From: Streptomyces buecherae
GTDB taxonomy: Bacteria; Actinomycetota; Actinomycetes; Streptomycetales; Streptomycetaceae
Assembly: GCF_014295035.1 (NCBI RefSeq)
Contig: NZ_CP060404.1
Coordinates: 4,620,501 to 4,684,500, forward strand
Direction of reading: 5' to 3'
DNA length: 64,000 nt
How positions within the stretch are numbered: position 1 is the stretch's first letter; each line of letters opens with the position of its first letter. The position numbers and the translations under genes were made by a program. Shown here one piece after another: positions 35,073 through 43,731 of this stretch. Below the pieces are notes generated by a model. The model was not told the origin of the DNA and made no database searches. It saw nothing but the letters and a program-made list of their open reading frames with translations.

Positions 35073-35538
35073 TCGAGGTCTGACGCGGAGCTGCTGTGCC
35101 CCTGCCGGTGGCCTCCGCCACCCGTCTCGCAGCGGCCTCCGCGTCCCGACGGATCTCGCACTCCCAGACCCTGACCACGGTCCAGCCGGCGGCCGTGGCC
35201 TGCTCCGTGTTCCGCCGGTCCCGGTCCTTGTTGGCGTTGATCTTGTCTCGCCAAAGAGAGGCGTTCGGGCCGCGGAACCCCTTGGGACCGTGCTCCGGGC
35301 AGTCGTGCCAGAAGCAGCCGTCGACGAACACGGCGACGTGGTGGCGGGGCAGCACGAAGTCGGCCGTGCACCTGGGGGCCACCCGTTGCTGGAGACGGAA
35401 CCTGAGGCCCGTCCGGTGGACGGCCTTCCGCAAAAGGATCTCAGGCCTCGTGTTCCGCGCCCGGCGCCCGTGTAGGTGCTCGCCCGCGGCGGTGGAGACC
35501 CACCGCCGTCCCGCCCCGCCGCCCACGTCCATGATCAT
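34948..35538 (-). CDS. vsr: Very short patch repair endonuclease
   Basis: Vsr nicks the strand 5' of a T:G mismatch made when 5-methylcytosine deaminates, so it normally accompanies a C5 methyltransferase, as here. The 196-residue product has the family motifs in order: RRARNTRPEILLRKAVH, the catalytic Asp in CTADFVLPRHH, VAVFVDGCFWHDCPEHG (active-site His and zinc cysteines) and GWTVVRVWECEI. The last 60 residues are Arg/Pro/Ser-rich and arise from the 125-base overlap with the methyltransferase gene. ATG 35538 or ATG 35532 may be the start. It is divergent from the AbrB-like gene with 54 bases between them. Its presence implies that the methyltransferase is active. Confidence 0.9.
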   Translation of the reverse strand: MIMDVGGGAGRRWVSTAAGEHLHGRRARNTRPEILLRKAVHRTGLRFRLQQRVAPRCTADFVLPRHHVAVFVDGCFWHDCPEHGPKGFRGPNASLWRDKINANKDRDRRNTEQATAAGWTVVRVWECEIRRDAEAAARRVAEATGRGTAAPRQTSTTSVRRPASEGRPDGPSGRGSTRGTGSRSRRARPPGTDRNR

Positions 35539-35592
35539 TACCTTTGTAAGCCCGTCGACAGGCCCCGCTTCGCAGGGTGCCACACTTTGCCC

Positions 35593-35781
35593 ATGCCCCG
35601 GGAACCAGTCGAAATCAGCGTCGACGACCACGGCCGTGTCGACTTGCCGCTCGGGTTGCTGGCGGAAGCCGGCATCCCACCGGGCGCCGAGCTTGTCGCC
35701 TTCAGTAACGGTGACGGCCGCATCGTGCTGAGGCGAGCGGAGGACTCGATCAAGGGCCTGATCGAGAAGGGGCATCCCTGA
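35593..35781 (+). CDS. AbrB/MazE-like small DNA-binding protein
   Basis: A 62-residue protein with an AbrB/SpoVT-type swapped-hairpin pattern: VEISVDDHGRVDLPLGLLAE, then AGIPPGAELVAFSNGDGRIVLRR. Such domains are transition-state regulators or antitoxins. No toxin gene follows on the same strand; the next gene (AIPR) converges. Its start is 54 bases from that of the divergent vsr, so it may bind that shared control region and regulate vsr or the defence locus. ATG 35593 was chosen as the start of the conserved frame. Its role as regulator is inferred. Confidence 0.7.
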   Translation: MPREPVEISVDDHGRVDLPLGLLAEAGIPPGAELVAFSNGDGRIVLRRAEDSIKGLIEKGHP

Positions 35782-35844
35782 CCCTCTGCTGCGGTGGACC
35801 CGCGACCGGCGCATGAGCCTCGTCGCGGGTGTTCCCTCCCCTTC

Positions 35845-37854
35845 CTACAGAGCTGGGGTGAACCCCAGCCCCAGGGCCTCCTTGCGCGTGTGTAGCGCCT
35901 GAACGGCCTGTGCCTCGGGAACGTCCTCGCCGAGCTCGAGGCGTTTGCCTACGAAGTGAGCCAGCTGCCGCTGCCACGGTTCGAGGACCCTAGTCTCCTT
36001 GGCCCAGTCCTCGATCGCGTACCACTCGTCGGCAGGAACCAGCGCGGCCTCGTCGCTCGCACCCGTCTCGTCGCCGGTGCCGCCCGCGAGAGCGTCCTCG
36101 TCCAGCGGTTTGTCACGCAGCTCGTGCGAGAGTGCGGGAGGAACGTTCCAGGGCACCTGCGACACGGCGTCCCAGCAGGCGACCTTCTTGGCCCACTCGC
36201 CGACGTGGTTCCCCGCCAGCGGCGTGGTCACTGCCCTCATGACCCTGGGGCAGAGGTCGTGGACCGCGGCCGTCAGGACCGGCGAGAGGGCCTGCTCCCG
36301 CCAGATCTGGTCGAGGTCGATCCGACGGTCGGTCGCCAGGGACAGCCGGGCCACGGTGTACGTGGTGATCATGCTCTTGTGGCTGCCGGCACCGTGGATC
36401 GCGGCGATGCGGTCCACGGCCTTGAAAAGGACAGCCATAGCGATCACCCGCTGGCTGTACCGGAGGTCCACACGCGGCGGAGCCTCGTCGACATGCAGCA
36501 TGAACTCCACGAAGTTCTTCTGGGCACCCCGGCTGACCATGTGCGGCAGTCGGTGCCACGAGTGGACGTACTTGGCCAGATCTGCCTTCGTGAACTTCTG
36601 CTTCGAGGGATTGAGCCTCTTGAACTGCTTCTGTCGAGCGGGGGTCCGGGCCTTCGCCAGGGCATCCGTGTACTGGCCACGGGCCCTCTCGTAGAACCAG
36701 TGGGTCTCCTGACCACTGCCGTCGGTGGCGGGCGCCCACAGGGAACGGGTGATCCGTTGCATCTCCACGTGGTATTCGTGGTTCGAGCTGAAGTCGACCT
36801 GGGTCACCCGGTTCTGGGTGTTGGAGTACTCCGAGATCTTCGGCACGATCTCCGCGAGTCGGTCCGGGGCGACCTCGGTCAGCTTCATCTGAACCCGTAC
36901 CTCGGACAGGTCGGCCTTGTCCCGCGTGAGGGCATGGTGGAGCGAGGCGGTGGTCTGTCCCCCGTTCACGATCTGGAGGCCGTGCACCCCGGAGATGTGG
37001 GTGGGTATGCCTTCCGGCCCCCGCACGAGGTCGACCTGCGACGCGGTCGCCGTGATCCCGTTGTTGTAGGCGAGGAACCGGCCCGGCGCGTGGAGCAAGG
37101 TCTCTCTGATGCCTTTGTTGACCGCGCCCCGGGTCTGGAGGAAGGAACGGACGTTCAGCTCCAGGAGGCGGGTGTCGTACTCCGCGTACAGCTCGGCGAG
37201 CATCTGCCCGGGAACGACTGCCAGGACCACCGAGTGGTCCTCCTCGGAGCTGGGAGCCGCCACGCAAGGAAGCGGTGGATAGAACGGCACAACGATCGGC
37301 TCGCTGAGGGCTCCCGACGTCGCGTGACGGTGCAGCCGTGCCAGGTCCCACACCTCGTGGGTCACCGGCAGGCCGTCGAGTTCCGTGGCGGGGGCCTCGG
37401 TGTGGGTGGCCACCCTGTTGCTCAGCAGGAAGAGCCTGACCCGCTGGACCTCGGTGAGTGCCTTGGCGACGGCCGAGCACATGTCGTACACGTCGGAGAA
37501 CGGCTCGAAGTCCTTCTGGAGCCCGTCCCGGCACCGCACGGCAAACGTCAGAAGACGCCTGAAGTACGTCTCGACCGGTCCCTTGGTGAGCCTGGTGTCC
37601 AGGGGAGCGAGGTGGAAGTCCGTCACGAACAGGTCCAGGCACTCACCAGACTCCCCGATGCCATAACCGTGCACGAGGAGGCCGTGTGCCTTGTGGTAGG
37701 CGGTGAAGGCGTTGGAAACGACGCCGGCCTCCTCCAAGTCCTCGAAGACACGCCGAGTGAACGTCTCGGGAGTGGTTGCGGCCTCGGCGTCGGCCGTCGC
37801 CTGGACGTCGGCCAGCAGGCTCCTGGAGAACTCCGCGAGATCGAGCTCAACCAT
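35845..37854 (-). CDS. AIPR-family abortive infection protein
   Basis: A 669-residue protein. The AIPR (abortive infection phage resistance) hallmark is at about residues 265-315: RFLAYNNGITATASQ followed by LQIVNGGQTTASLHHA. Many AIPR proteins accompany restriction systems; in the study that defined MORC ATPases in bacteria they occur with Z1 helicases, as here. The N-terminal 200 residues carry a possible nuclease-like alpha/beta region and the C-terminal 150 are helical. It is the last gene of the leftward defence operon; its start overlaps the preceding stop by eight bases. It converges on the AbrB-like gene with 63 bases between. The biochemical activity of AIPR is not firmly known. Confidence 0.88.
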   Translation of the reverse strand: MVELDLAEFSRSLLADVQATADAEAATTPETFTRRVFEDLEEAGVVSNAFTAYHKAHGLLVHGYGIGESGECLDLFVTDFHLAPLDTRLTKGPVETYFRRLLTFAVRCRDGLQKDFEPFSDVYDMCSAVAKALTEVQRVRLFLLSNRVATHTEAPATELDGLPVTHEVWDLARLHRHATSGALSEPIVVPFYPPLPCVAAPSSEEDHSVVLAVVPGQMLAELYAEYDTRLLELNVRSFLQTRGAVNKGIRETLLHAPGRFLAYNNGITATASQVDLVRGPEGIPTHISGVHGLQIVNGGQTTASLHHALTRDKADLSEVRVQMKLTEVAPDRLAEIVPKISEYSNTQNRVTQVDFSSNHEYHVEMQRITRSLWAPATDGSGQETHWFYERARGQYTDALAKARTPARQKQFKRLNPSKQKFTKADLAKYVHSWHRLPHMVSRGAQKNFVEFMLHVDEAPPRVDLRYSQRVIAMAVLFKAVDRIAAIHGAGSHKSMITTYTVARLSLATDRRIDLDQIWREQALSPVLTAAVHDLCPRVMRAVTTPLAGNHVGEWAKKVACWDAVSQVPWNVPPALSHELRDKPLDEDALAGGTGDETGASDEAALVPADEWYAIEDWAKETRVLEPWQRQLAHFVGKRLELGEDVPEAQAVQALHTRKEALGLGFTPAL

Positions 37855-38857
37855 CCGATCCCCCGATCAGTTCCTTCACCTCGTCGGTCTCTGCCTTGTA
37901 GATGGACAGAGCCGACACGTCCAAGCGGTAGGAGCAGTCGCCGACGCCCTCAGGGAGGTCGGACTCGACCAGCCTCGGGAAGTTGTCCCGCACGTGCCAG
38001 AACCTCAGGTCACGAAGCGTGTAGCGGGGCTCGTCGTACAGGTCCCGATGTACGGGCAGGTACCCGGCCTGGATGAGCAGGCTGTCGAAGCGGATCCGGG
38101 CGGCGGGGTCGGTGAGCTGCCTGCGTATGCCGTCCACCCGTCTGTTCAGGCTCTCCCCCGTTCCTCCCCGACGCTCGTCGAGCTGGACGAGACCGAGCAG
38201 GAGCGCTGCCGTGCCCGCCCCGTCGAGCTGACGCTCGCTGGCGATCCGGATGCTCCGAGGGCGCTTGGCGGTGCTTGCCTTCGTCTCCACGGCCACGTCG
38301 GGCATCTCGAAGTCCTGGTTCGTCCCCGTGGGGCCGGTCCATGCTGCTACGGCCTCGGCCGGGGACAGCTGGGTGAGCAGCACGTCCCCCAGCACCAGCA
38401 GCTCCCCGTAGAGCCCCCGACGCGCCTCGACGGTCAGCCCGTCCCTGCCCACGGCGCTCAGGAGCTCCTGCCACCTGCCGAACCGCTGCACCGCGGCGGA
38501 GAGGGCGCCGGTGGCGTCGGGGGCGTCCCTTGCGACGTCGGCGACGTCGGCGACGAGCGGGTTGAACACCTCGTTGAGATCGTTGGCGGTCAGGACCAAC
38601 TGGAGTTCGTACTCGACCCGCGACACCGCGCTCAGATTCATCTCGATCCCGGCGGCCTTGGGCAGGCGGCTGACCGACCGCACGATCGGGTCGGCCGAGC
38701 GGGCGTCCGTACGCAGGACCAGCATGCGCTGGCGGCCAGGGTGGGAGACAGCAAGGTGGATGTCGAGAGGTGAGTCCGTGTACAGACTGATGCTGGACCG
38801 CCCCGGAGCGTCCTGTGGGCTCTCCAGCGTCTGCCAGTCGTCTTCGGTGACAGTCAC
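37847..38857 (-). CDS. PD-(D/E)XK motif protein (DUF4420-type nuclease)
   Basis: A 336-residue protein with a restriction-endonuclease-like core: Glu152 in GLYGELLVLGDVL, Asp182 in TNQDFEMPDV, then Glu191-x-Lys193 in VAVETKAS. The order E...D...ExK is the PD-(D/E)XK catalytic set. It is the family annotated DUF4420/PF14390, known beside Z1 helicases and MORC ATPases. The start GTG/ATG overlaps the Z1 stop by four bases and its stop overlaps the AIPR start by eight, so the three are one translational unit. It is probably the DNA-cleaving subunit of this module. The 100 C-terminal residues (RYTLRDLRFWHVRDNFPRL) may contact DNA. No sign of damage. Confidence 0.88.
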   Translation of the reverse strand: MTVTEDDWQTLESPQDAPGRSSISLYTDSPLDIHLAVSHPGRQRMLVLRTDARSADPIVRSVSRLPKAAGIEMNLSAVSRVEYELQLVLTANDLNEVFNPLVADVADVARDAPDATGALSAAVQRFGRWQELLSAVGRDGLTVEARRGLYGELLVLGDVLLTQLSPAEAVAAWTGPTGTNQDFEMPDVAVETKASTAKRPRSIRIASERQLDGAGTAALLLGLVQLDERRGGTGESLNRRVDGIRRQLTDPAARIRFDSLLIQAGYLPVHRDLYDEPRYTLRDLRFWHVRDNFPRLVESDLPEGVGDCSYRLDVSALSIYKAETDEVKELIGGSDG

Positions 38858-41697
38858 TCGTCGTCCTCCTCTGCGAGGGTGTAGACGTCCTCCTGGAACC
38901 AGACCGAGTTGGCGACGTACTCGGTCTTGGACTGGTACTCGGAGTGCGGGAAACTCAGCTGGAAACCGACGAGGGGCGTTTTCGTACCGGCGCTTTCGGC
39001 GTCCGGGACCGCGATGGGGTAGATCAGCAGCAGGCCCTGGTCGGTGCGGCGCTGCCGACGGATGTACGGGCCGGCCGGGGTCTTCGACTTCGACTTCTTC
39101 TCCTGCTCGTTCGCCGTGATCCCCGCAGCCTTCTCCGCTGCCTTCTTCTGTCCGTCGTCGAGGCCGATCAACTCGTCCGGCGGGCTGAGCACGCGGCGGA
39201 TCGTGTACCTGCCCTCGGCCCGGAAACCCTCAGGATTGAGGGCCTTGCGCGTAACGAGGCCGACGGTGTGGCCCGCAACATCCATCGGCTCCTTCGACTT
39301 CGTGCTGCCGACCAGGACCACGGTCCAGTTGTCGAGCTCGCCGACCTTCGTGCACTGCTCGATGTACTTGGCAATGAGCCGGGGACGCACGCGCTGCGCC
39401 ATACGGTCGGCCTCGTACGACGTCAGGAACTCGGCAACGACGTCGGCTGGCACACCGTCCCACTTGACGTTGCCGTTCGTGGAGGGTTGCTCGGCGTCAC
39501 CACTCGCGTCCAAGCGCCGGACGAGGGCTTCCAGCTCCCCGAAGTTGTGGTCGACGGCCCTGTCGGCGAGTTTGAAGATCACGGTCTCCGGTCCCTCACC
39601 GGAGTAGCTGAGCATGATCTTCGTCCCCTGACGCATCTTGTTCGGCGCGGTCACGGTGAGCCCCAGGGAGGAGGAGCGGACCTTCAGGCCGAACTCCGTC
39701 GGGGTGAGGCCACGGGTGGCCATCTCCTCGACCTCCCTGCGCAGCTCGTCCGTCGCGGAGGTGACCTCCACGTAAGCGTCCTCGAGCGCTGGGGTGGTGT
39801 ACAGGCGGCACAGATCCTCGTGACGGGGACGGTAGCCGAACCAACGGCCCATCTGCAGCAGTGTGTCGTACGTCTTCGAGGCCCGCAGGTAGTAGCTGAC
39901 GGTCAGTCCCTCGAGCGTGAGACCACGAGAGAGCTTCTGCCCACCGACGGCAATCACGGAGAGCCCGTTCCTCCGGTTCTCGTAGTAGTCGAGGGCGTCC
40001 TTTGAAGCTCCGTTGACGGTCTTGACCTGGATCTTTCTGAGGGCAGGTAGAAGCTGTTCCGAGACCTGCTCCCAGGTGACACGCTCGGCCTGGTCCGCGG
40101 GGAAGCAGTCGGTGGTGGGTTCGAAGTCCCTTTCCCAGAGGGCTCGGAGCTCGGCACGCAGCTCGGGAGCCTTCCCGTACCGGTCCCGGATCGTGTCCAC
40201 GATAAGTCGCAGGTGGTCGTCGACCTGGTCTCGGACTCGGGCCTGTACCGAGGTGAAGCGGGTGACGTGCACCAGCATCGAGTTGTGCACCTTCGTCTGC
40301 CCTCGGGCCCTCCGGGCGGCGCAGGAGAGCACGAACGAGAGGATCGCCTCGCGCAAGGACCCCGGGAGGATCTCCCCCGGATCATCACCGGCCTTGTGCT
40401 TGGGCGGCAGCCAGGCGTCCGCATCGTTCACGTGCCGGACGAGGGGGAGGGGTTCGACGTCGGACTCGTCCTCGTCGTCCACCTGGAGCCCGAAGACCCT
40501 CTCGGGACCGAGGTAGTTCGTCGGCGAAGGAAGGCTGCGGATAAAGCTGGCGGGGAAGAGGTCCTCTCCCGCCTCGGAGTGCTCCGCATCCGGGTCGATG
40601 TAGATGTTGGCGAAGGGGGTCGCCGTGTAACCGACGTAGGCGGACTTGTCGAAGCTCCTCATGAGCTTACGGATGGCCGCGTTCGTCTTGGTCGGATCCG
40701 CCTCGGGATCTCGCACCGTGTTGATGGAGGCGTTGTCGGCCTCGTCGTCGATGACGAACATGGGGAAGTCCTTGACGGTCTCCTCGCCGTTCTCGTCCTT
40801 GGTCCCATGGACGTCCAGCACCCACTTGCGGACGTACTCGAGGATCTTGTAGTGCTTCTTGACCACCAGGACGACGGGGAAGCTGCCCAGGGGGAAGTTG
40901 ATCGTCTTGGCAGTGGCAAGCCCGAAGTCGCCCTTCTCCCCGCTGTTGGTCGGCGACGCGATCTTGAACTCCTTGACCAGCGACGGCATCTTGCCCACAC
41001 CCATCGCACGGGACCGGCCATCCTGGTCCGACCGGCTCTGGTGCTGGGTGTCAAAACCCAGAAGGCCCTCGTCGATCCGGAGCTGAGTCTGGCTACGGAG
41101 GTCGTTGTGGATGCCTGCGAGAACCACGACGAAGCGATATCCGGCGTCCACGGCCTTCGCGGCGAGACCGATGTACTGGCCGGTCTTGCCTGACTGCACC
41201 TGCCCGATCACGAGCCCCCGGCGCCGCCACGGACCGAGACGTCGGGGATCCTCCAGCTGGCTCAGCACGTCGTCCGAGCTCTGGTCCAGACGACGCACCA
41301 CCCAGGGCGGGAGACTCACCACGTCCTCGAGGTACCTGCGGTACCGCTCCCAGAAGTCCCAGTCCCGGTTGGTCTTCGCCTCGGATAGCCACGGCTCGTG
41401 CCCTTTGGCGTCCGTGAGTGCGACGGAACGCTCCTGGAAGACCGCGACCAGAGTCCGGATCTCCTTGAACAGCAACTCCCGGTCGACCTCCTCCCCCTGC
41501 GCAGCCAGCAGGCCGAAGATGGCGTTGACCGCGTTCTGCACCTCCTCCGTCCCCGGCTGCCGGTCCTGTGGCAGGAAGCCGAGGACCAGGCGCTTGGCCT
41601 TGGCCATCGAGTCGTCGGACACGTCACTCACGGGGACCTCCAGCAGGACACGACGGTACGTACGGAGAGTAGGGGCGACCGCTGACAGGTGGGTCAC
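38854..41697 (-). CDS. Z1-domain superfamily 2 helicase
   Basis: A 947-residue protein with Walker A GQVQSGKTG (residues 165-173), a Walker B-type VIDDEADNASIN, motif III GYTATPFANIYI and motif VI LLQMGRWFGYR, all of the Z1 helicase family. The Z1 region (about residues 380-620) carries SRGLTLEGLTVSYYLR. In the MORC-type restriction modules this protein probably translocates on DNA and couples ATPase and nuclease. Its GTG start overlaps the ATPase stop (GTGA) and its stop overlaps the PD-(D/E)XK start, so the order of translation is ATPase, Z1, nuclease, AIPR. The C-terminal 250 residues are helical and charged. The reading frame is intact. Confidence 0.92.
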   Translation of the reverse strand: MTHLSAVAPTLRTYRRVLLEVPVSDVSDDSMAKAKRLVLGFLPQDRQPGTEEVQNAVNAIFGLLAAQGEEVDRELLFKEIRTLVAVFQERSVALTDAKGHEPWLSEAKTNRDWDFWERYRRYLEDVVSLPPWVVRRLDQSSDDVLSQLEDPRRLGPWRRRGLVIGQVQSGKTGQYIGLAAKAVDAGYRFVVVLAGIHNDLRSQTQLRIDEGLLGFDTQHQSRSDQDGRSRAMGVGKMPSLVKEFKIASPTNSGEKGDFGLATAKTINFPLGSFPVVLVVKKHYKILEYVRKWVLDVHGTKDENGEETVKDFPMFVIDDEADNASINTVRDPEADPTKTNAAIRKLMRSFDKSAYVGYTATPFANIYIDPDAEHSEAGEDLFPASFIRSLPSPTNYLGPERVFGLQVDDEDESDVEPLPLVRHVNDADAWLPPKHKAGDDPGEILPGSLREAILSFVLSCAARRARGQTKVHNSMLVHVTRFTSVQARVRDQVDDHLRLIVDTIRDRYGKAPELRAELRALWERDFEPTTDCFPADQAERVTWEQVSEQLLPALRKIQVKTVNGASKDALDYYENRRNGLSVIAVGGQKLSRGLTLEGLTVSYYLRASKTYDTLLQMGRWFGYRPRHEDLCRLYTTPALEDAYVEVTSATDELRREVEEMATRGLTPTEFGLKVRSSSLGLTVTAPNKMRQGTKIMLSYSGEGPETVIFKLADRAVDHNFGELEALVRRLDASGDAEQPSTNGNVKWDGVPADVVAEFLTSYEADRMAQRVRPRLIAKYIEQCTKVGELDNWTVVLVGSTKSKEPMDVAGHTVGLVTRKALNPEGFRAEGRYTIRRVLSPPDELIGLDDGQKKAAEKAAGITANEQEKKSKSKTPAGPYIRRQRRTDQGLLLIYPIAVPDAESAGTKTPLVGFQLSFPHSEYQSKTEYVANSVWFQEDVYTLAEEDDE

Positions 41698-43169
41698 CTG
41701 CTCCAGAAACCCTGGAGCTGATCGAAGGGCGACATCGTTCGGAGCCTCTCCCGCGCGGCGGCCGGCGATCGCCCGCCCCGGACCAGTGACTCGTAGATGC
41801 GCTGGGCGACCTCGATCGCCTCGGCGTCCGCGACACCAGGACCGCCGAAAGGCTCGGGATCGTCGCTGCTGTCCGCCTCGTGCATCACGCGGAGAGCCGC
41901 GACCGGAATCGTCTCCTCCAAGAGCCGGATCAGGGCACGCACGTCCGCGGCGCTGGCACCTCCCGGACGCAGGGCCGCCTCCACCAACGGATGGCTGCGG
42001 TTGATCTTGCAGACGACCCTGTCATCGGGGCGACGTACGAGCCACGCGTACGAAAGGGGATCGCCATGCGTCCGCGCGGCCACCTGGCCACGGTGTCTCA
42101 GGGCGTCGGCGGCTGTGGACCGCGCCTTGCGTGCGATGCGGTCGAGGTGTGGCCTGAGGCTGACAGGCGGGACGACGCTCGACTTCCTCACGTCCACGCC
42201 CCACTCTGCGTCCGTTTCGGCGGGGATGTCGACGGCTATGCGCGCCAGGTTGTACTTCTCCTCCCTGCGCATGCCCCGTTGTCCCAGCCAGTCTCCCGCG
42301 AGGATCAGCCGGTTCCTGCGGTAGACGTAGAACCCCTGCTGGTCGAGCCAGCCTCCGGGGCCGGCGGCCCGGTCGTGTTCCTCCGGTGCGAGCCTCTGCA
42401 CGCTGGGCAGGACGAAAGCCTCGACCCTCACGAGACTGCCGTTCAGGGGGAGTCCCTCCTCTGGCAGACGCTGCACGGAGGGGTGACTGCTCATGAACGG
42501 GTCCCAGGGCTCCACGAGGGCGCCGCGAACCTGCAGTTTTCGACGGCGGGTCCCGGTGAGGAAGCGGGCGAAGACCATACCGAGATGCGACTCCGTGCGC
42601 GTCGCCTCGGCGTAAAACTGCTTCTGGGTGCGCTCGTCATCCGTGCTGACCCCATCGGTGCGGTATCCGTTGAGCCGTCTCCACAGCACGACGGTGCCGT
42701 GGTCGGACGAGCTTCGAAGTCTGTCGAGCACGGCCGTGGTGTCGTCGTCGGCCCCGTGAAGAAGGCGCCACTGGCCGGACTCCTCGACGACGTCGAGATC
42801 CCATGTCCGGGTGTGCCATTCCCCATCTCTGGCCGTGGTCACGGTCAGAGACCTGGCCTGGGAGAAGGAGGCCGACTTGAGGCCGACCCCGAAACGTCCC
42901 AGGTCGCTGGACGTGCGTGCGGTCGCGGGTCCGCGGGCAGCCACGGTCATGGCCGTGACGAGCTCCTCGGCGGTCATGCCCCAGCCGTCGTCGACCACGG
43001 CGATCCACGAGTCTGCTCCCGCCCAGGTGAACTCCACGTCGATGTTCTTCGCCTCGACGGAGATGCTGTTATCCACCAAGTCCGCGACGGCCGCGGGGAG
43101 TGAGTACCCGAGGGAGCTGAGCGAGGCCACCATGCCCGCTGGCTCGGGTGCGGCGATGTCGTACTTCAT
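41694..43169 (-). CDS. MORC-like GHKL ATPase
   Basis: A 491-residue GHKL-type ATPase. The N-box is AVADLVDNSISV (Asp33-Asn34), the G1 box VVDDGWGM (60-65) and the G2 box LGRFGVGLKSAS (90-101) with Lys98. The N-terminal start MKYDIAAPEPAGMV and this arrangement are those of the bacterial MORC/MutL-like ATPases described in restriction modules. The general-base Glu of the family (ELIDN) is Asp30 here, a conservative change that could reduce hydrolysis. The C-terminal 200 residues end with SPAAARERLRTM and may bind partners. It starts at ATG 43169, 563 bases after the nuclease-like gene, and it may have its own promoter there. It is coupled to Z1. Confidence 0.9.
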   Translation of the reverse strand: MKYDIAAPEPAGMVASLSSLGYSLPAAVADLVDNSISVEAKNIDVEFTWAGADSWIAVVDDGWGMTAEELVTAMTVAARGPATARTSSDLGRFGVGLKSASFSQARSLTVTTARDGEWHTRTWDLDVVEESGQWRLLHGADDDTTAVLDRLRSSSDHGTVVLWRRLNGYRTDGVSTDDERTQKQFYAEATRTESHLGMVFARFLTGTRRRKLQVRGALVEPWDPFMSSHPSVQRLPEEGLPLNGSLVRVEAFVLPSVQRLAPEEHDRAAGPGGWLDQQGFYVYRRNRLILAGDWLGQRGMRREEKYNLARIAVDIPAETDAEWGVDVRKSSVVPPVSLRPHLDRIARKARSTAADALRHRGQVAARTHGDPLSYAWLVRRPDDRVVCKINRSHPLVEAALRPGGASAADVRALIRLLEETIPVAALRVMHEADSSDDPEPFGGPGVADAEAIEVAQRIYESLVRGGRSPAAARERLRTMSPFDQLQGFWSR

Positions 43170-43731
43170 ATGTGCCCGGCTCTGCTTCCCCGTGACGTTG
43201 CTCTCCGGAGGGTGACCGTCCCGGAGACTCGGTGAAACCGGACGGATGCGTCCCCCGACCAAGAGGGACCACTGCGTTCGTTCGCTCAGGGCGACACACC
43301 CCACCACCAATCGATGCTACGGGAGCAGCACCGCATGCCGGCCGGAGTTTGCCCGACCCGTGGTTTCGCGAGATGGGATGGGGTCGAGACTTCCTGTCCG
43401 TCCCGGCAACGGTTTCGGGCCTGCTCACGCAGTGACCCCGTCGAACAGGCCGTCCATCTCGTCGACCTTCACAGGAATCGGGGCGCCAATGGCCAGGGAC
43501 CAGCCCCAGCTCATCGAGATGGACCTGACGACTTCCCATGGGGAAGGATCTCTTGGCGACCTTGAAATGTACCCCCTCGGTCGGTAGGTCGGGCCTCACA
43601 AGCGCGTCTGGCAAGGTCGCCAGGTCGGCTGGCGTTCCCAGCGCCTGTACGTATCGAAGGGACGTGACATGCATGGCCTGCGCTGGGAGCGGACGCAGGC
43701 AGAGCTGCTGTGAAGTGCCGACGCACCAGAT
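43170..43731 (-). other. Gap inside the defence operon with coding-like remnants
   Basis: No complete gene. On the minus strand the frame from about 43674 reads LRYVQALGTPADLATLPDAL, and another frame ending at the TGA 43425-43427 reads WEVVRSISMSWGWSLAIGAP and VKVDEMDGLFDGVTA. These look protein-like but have no usable start and do not join. They could be the remains of a lost operon gene (drmC would be expected in this area), or simply leader DNA for the ATPase gene. Confidence 0.35.
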
